Assembly: GCA_905372875.1 (NCBI GenBank)
Contig: CAJPQU010000091.1
Span: 1 to 8,062, forward strand
DNA length: 8,062 nt
Direction: 5' to 3'
Origin: an uncultured Schwartzia sp.
Lineage (GTDB): Bacteria > Bacillota > Negativicutes > Selenomonadales > Selenomonadaceae
Shown: in pieces, positions 6,173 to 8,062 of the stretch
How the letters are laid out: each line of letters opens with the position of its first letter
Position numbering within the stretch: position 1 is the stretch's first letter
Made by a program: the position numbers and the translations under genes
Notes under the pieces: generated by a model
Databases searched by the model: none
Told to the model about the DNA's origin: nothing
Seen by the model: the letters and a program-made list of their open reading frames with translations, nothing else

Positions 6173-6234
6173 AACCTTCCCTCCCCGCCTTGGTAACCGC
6201 GCATATAAACCATAAAGCCATTGTTTTCCCCTAT

Positions 6235-6263
6235 ATGGTATGCGAGAACCGAGTGTACGTCAA
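6235..6263 (-). promoter_or_regulatory. Likely promoter of rfbA-rfbC-rfbB
   Basis: On the minus strand TTGACG (6263-6258) is a 5/6 match to the -35 consensus, followed after exactly 17 bases by TACCAT (6240-6235), a weaker 4/6 match to the -10. The start would be near 6228, leaving a leader of about 55 bases before rfbA. It lies downstream of the weak leuB terminator, so the dTDP-sugar genes are probably a separate transcription unit from leuCDB. Consensus match by eye only. Confidence 0.6.
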
Positions 6264-6289
6264 TCTATCTGTTATGTAATTTATTACGC

Positions 6290-6319
6290 AGAAAAGGGAA
6301 ACTTCCTAATGGTTCCCTT
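6290..6319 (-). terminator. Weak hairpin terminator after leuB
   Basis: On the minus strand AAGGGAA (6319-6313) and TTCCCTT (6300-6294) form a 7-bp stem around a loop of 12 bases, followed by a short T run (TTCCCTTTTCT). It begins about 30 bases after the leuB stop. The stem is short and the T tract brief, so termination may be incomplete. It is the only candidate for ending the leu transcript here. Confidence 0.45.
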
Positions 6320-6350
6320 ACTGACACAAATCGTCTTCAAAAACCCTTGT

Positions 6351-7415
6351 TCAAAGATACGCGGCGATAGCTTGGGTCATGGTGTCGGTATTGGCTTTCT
6401 TAAATCCTTCTTTCCAGATATCAGCAGTACGATATTCCAATAGAGCAGCGGTACAGGCATCCTCAATCGCTCGAGCCGCTTTCTCTTCCCGTAAAGAATA
6501 ACGAAGCAGCATGGCACCCGACAGGATCGTACCGATGGGATTGGCGATTCCTTTTCCGGCAATATCCGGTGCTGACCCGTGGATTGGCTCGTACAGGCTG
6601 GCATAAGTACCGATGCTGGCACTGGGCATCATCCCAATGGAACCGCTGATGACAGCCGCTTCGTCACTTAAAATATCGCCGAAAAGGTTCCCGGTGCAGA
6701 TGACATCGAACTGCGTCGGCCGCAGAGCCAGCTGCATCGCGCAGTTATCCACGTACAGGTGCTCCAGTGAGACATCAGGATACGTCTCCGCTACTTTCGT
6801 CACCGTTCGACGCCAGAGGCGTGATGTCGCCAAGACATTGGCCTTATCGACGGAGGCCACCTTGCTTCGCCGCGCCCGGGCGGCGTCAAAAGCCAAACGG
6901 GCGATGCGCTCCACTTCTGGCACGGAATAATTTTCTAAATCCCAAGCACGCTCCGTCCCCTCATACATCTCGGATTCACAACGGTCACCGAAATAAATGC
7001 CGCCGATGAGCTCCCGCACGATGAGTAGATCCACCCCCTGCACCAATTCCGCCTTTAAGGGAGAATATTCCCGCAAGGCATCAGATACTTTAACGGGACG
7101 AAGATTGGCATAGAGCCCCAGACTTTTACGCAGACCTAAAATCGCTTTTTCCGGCCGCAGAGAAGGCTTCACGTTGTCCCATTGATCGCCCCCTACCGCG
7201 CCAAATAACACCCCGTCCGAAGCCTTCGCTGCCGCGACTGTCTCATCCGGCAATGGCGTTCCATATTTATCGTAAGCCGTACCTCCGGCGTCATAATATT
7301 CATAATTTAAATCCAGATCAAATTTCACCGCGATTTTTTTGAGAACGACCACCGCCGCTGCCGTGATCTCTCTCCCAATCCCATCGCCGGGAATGACAAC
7401 AATTTTTTTCGACAT
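6351..7415 (-). CDS. leuB: 3-isopropylmalate dehydrogenase
   Basis: LeuB oxidatively decarboxylates (2R,3S)-3-isopropylmalate to 4-methyl-2-oxopentanoate with NAD+, the step before the final transamination to leucine. The 354-residue product has typical length and motifs: IPGDGIG (8-14), FGAVGGDQWD (71-80), RKSLGLYANLRP (96-107) with the substrate-binding arginines, RELIGGIYFG (134-143), Lys191 in VDKANVL, Asp223 in YVDN, the metal-binding Asp247 and Asp251 in NLFGDILSDEAA, HGSAPDIAGKG (279-289) and NPIG (292-295). The GGIYFG motif and the SLGLYANLRP loop favour LeuB over isocitrate or tartrate dehydrogenase relatives. The frame is open well upstream, but MSKKIVVIPGDGIG is the family N-terminus, so the ATG at 7413-7415 is used, with a purine-rich AGGAAGGGG ribosome site about 8 bases before it. 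It starts 16 bases after leuD. Confidence 0.97.
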   Translation of the reverse strand: MSKKIVVIPGDGIGREITAAAVVVLKKIAVKFDLDLNYEYYDAGGTAYDKYGTPLPDETVAAAKASDGVLFGAVGGDQWDNVKPSLRPEKAILGLRKSLGLYANLRPVKVSDALREYSPLKAELVQGVDLLIVRELIGGIYFGDRCESEMYEGTERAWDLENYSVPEVERIARLAFDAARARRSKVASVDKANVLATSRLWRRTVTKVAETYPDVSLEHLYVDNCAMQLALRPTQFDVICTGNLFGDILSDEAAVISGSIGMMPSASIGTYASLYEPIHGSAPDIAGKGIANPIGTILSGAMLLRYSLREEKAARAIEDACTAALLEYRTADIWKEGFKKANTDTMTQAIAAYL

Positions 7416-7431
7416 CAGTCCAGCCCCTTCC

Positions 7432-7929
7432 TCACTCGGCCTTCGTTTTTCCTTTGATATAATTGACGAGTCCCCCGGCTTGGGCGATCTCCTGTACAAA
7501 GCCCGGCAGGGGATGGGCCATAAAGCGATCACCGGTGGTGACGTCCTCAATCACACCCGTGCCTGGATCCACTCGCAAAATATCGTCTGCCTTGATTTTT
7601 TCTACCTCAGCACCGATTTCCAAGAGAGGCAAACCGATATTGATACCATTACGATAGAAGATACGAGCGAAACTGTCTGCCACGATCACCGGCACTCCGG
7701 AGGCCTGAATGGCAATAGGAGCATGCTCTCGCGAGGAACCGCAGCCAAAATTTTTGCCGCCGACGATGATATCCCCCACCTGTACTTGCTGGCTGAATTT
7801 AGGATCAATATCTACCATGCAGTGAGAGGCCAGCTCTATCGGATCAAAACTGTTTAAATAACGTGCCGGAATGATGACGTCCGTATCCACATGGTCACCG
7901 TAGCGCCAGACTTTTCCTTCTATTTTCAT
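7432..7929 (-). CDS. leuD: 3-isopropylmalate dehydratase, small subunit
   Basis: LeuD pairs with LeuC to form isopropylmalate isomerase, which converts 2-isopropylmalate to 3-isopropylmalate; LeuC holds the 4Fe-4S cluster and LeuD carries the swivelling domain that helps recognise substrate. The 165-residue product is of the short, archaeal/Clostridia-type length rather than the ~200-residue E. coli type. Motifs are YGDHVDTDVIIPARYL (10-25), GGKNFGCGSSREHAP (57-71) and ADSFARIFYRNGINIGLP (84-101). The ATG (7927-7929) follows the leuC stop with no gap, and GAGGAGGT (7937-7944) lies 7 bases upstream inside the end of leuC, so translation is probably coupled. A homoaconitase or related small subunit cannot be excluded by sequence alone, but leuB next door makes LeuD the natural reading. 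Confidence 0.95.
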   Translation of the reverse strand: MKIEGKVWRYGDHVDTDVIIPARYLNSFDPIELASHCMVDIDPKFSQQVQVGDIIVGGKNFGCGSSREHAPIAIQASGVPVIVADSFARIFYRNGINIGLPLLEIGAEVEKIKADDILRVDPGTGVIEDVTTGDRFMAHPLPGFVQEIAQAGGLVNYIKGKTKAE

Positions 7930-8062
7930 TCATGCCACCTCCTCTGGGGCCGCAATCCGCCCCATGACGGCACTGGCCGCCGCCACATGGGGCCCTGCTA
8001 AATAAACTTCGCTGTCCACATGCCCCATCCGGCCGCGGAAATTACGGTTCGTAGTAGAAACG
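7930..8062 (-). CDS. leuC: 3-isopropylmalate dehydratase, large subunit, C-terminal fragment (rest outside the window)
   Basis: Only the last 43 residues are inside the window, ending with TGA at 7930-7932. They read VSTTNRNFRGRMGHVDSEVY, then LAGPHVAAASAVMGRI and APEEVA. This is the distinctive C-terminus of the aconitase-superfamily large subunit LeuC, where the S-x-x-N-R-N-F-x-G-R-x-G segment contributes substrate-binding residues near the iron-sulphur site. The cluster cysteines lie further upstream, off the right edge, and cannot be checked. It abuts leuD directly, the standard leuCD order, and the two products form one enzyme. Confidence 0.93.
   Translation of the reverse strand, partial: VSTTNRNFRGRMGHVDSEVYLAGPHVAAASAVMGRIAAPEEVA

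Noticed and set aside
6080..6221. Out-of-frame minus-strand start at 6221 (MALWFICAV) with a well-spaced AGGGG upstream
   Set aside because: The frame runs well into rfbA in the wrong frame and shows no recognisable features; the purine run is more likely part of the rfbA leader.
7339..7857. 172-codon plus-strand open frame
   Set aside because: It is antisense to leuD and the start of leuB, both of which are unambiguous.
1..8062. Mobile element, CRISPR array, tRNA, phage or defence system
   Set aside because: I looked for transposase motifs, terminal inverted repeats, regularly spaced repeats and tRNA-like folds and saw none; nearly all of the window is explained by ordinary metabolic and housekeeping genes.

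Overview
All genes found in this 8,062-base window lie on the minus strand, so transcription runs from high to low coordinates. Gene content and arrangement suggest a bacterium of the Bacillota: an FMN riboswitch sits in front of ribD-ribE-ribBA, rplS is followed directly by lepB, and ribosome binding sites are strong GGAGG-type sequences. A dTDP-sugar cassette of the kind used for surface polysaccharide or LPS sits among them. Together with moderate GC by eye, this would fit the Gram-negative-walled Negativicutes. That placement is an inference; no marker here settles it.

Layout in transcription order (right to left). (1) Leucine block, 8062-6351: the end of leuC, then leuD and leuB, nearly contiguous. 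A weak hairpin follows leuB. (2) dTDP-sugar block, 6172-3687: rfbA, rfbC and rfbB behind their own likely promoter at 6235-6263. rfbC and rfbB overlap by 4 bases. The usual fourth gene, rfbD, is not here. (3) rplS (ribosomal protein L19) with its own likely promoter at 3609-3640, then lepB (signal peptidase I). A perfect 9-bp hairpin separates the two. (4) Riboflavin block: a promoter at 2579-2607, an FMN aptamer at 2447-2553, an intermediate hairpin, an intrinsic terminator at 2395-2421, then ribD (TTG start), ribE (overlapping ribD by 20 bases), a 187-base gap, and the RibB domain at the start of ribBA (or ribB), which runs off the left edge.

The blocks serve separate purposes. LeuCD and LeuB carry out the isomerisation and oxidation steps of leucine synthesis. 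RfbA, RfbC and RfbB convert glucose-1-phosphate to dTDP-4-keto-L-rhamnose. RplS and LepB serve translation and protein export. RibD, RibE and RibBA make riboflavin from GTP and ribulose-5-phosphate, with FMN feeding back through the riboswitch.

No mobile element, tRNA, rRNA, CRISPR array or recognisably novel system was found. The longest stretches without a gene are the ribD leader (2379-2622, explained by the riboswitch), the ribE-ribBA gap (403-589, unexplained) and the leuB-rfbA gap (6173-6350, partly explained). The most useful second looks are the short reading frames in the ribE-ribBA gap, the absent rfbD, and the detailed switching mechanism of the FMN leader.
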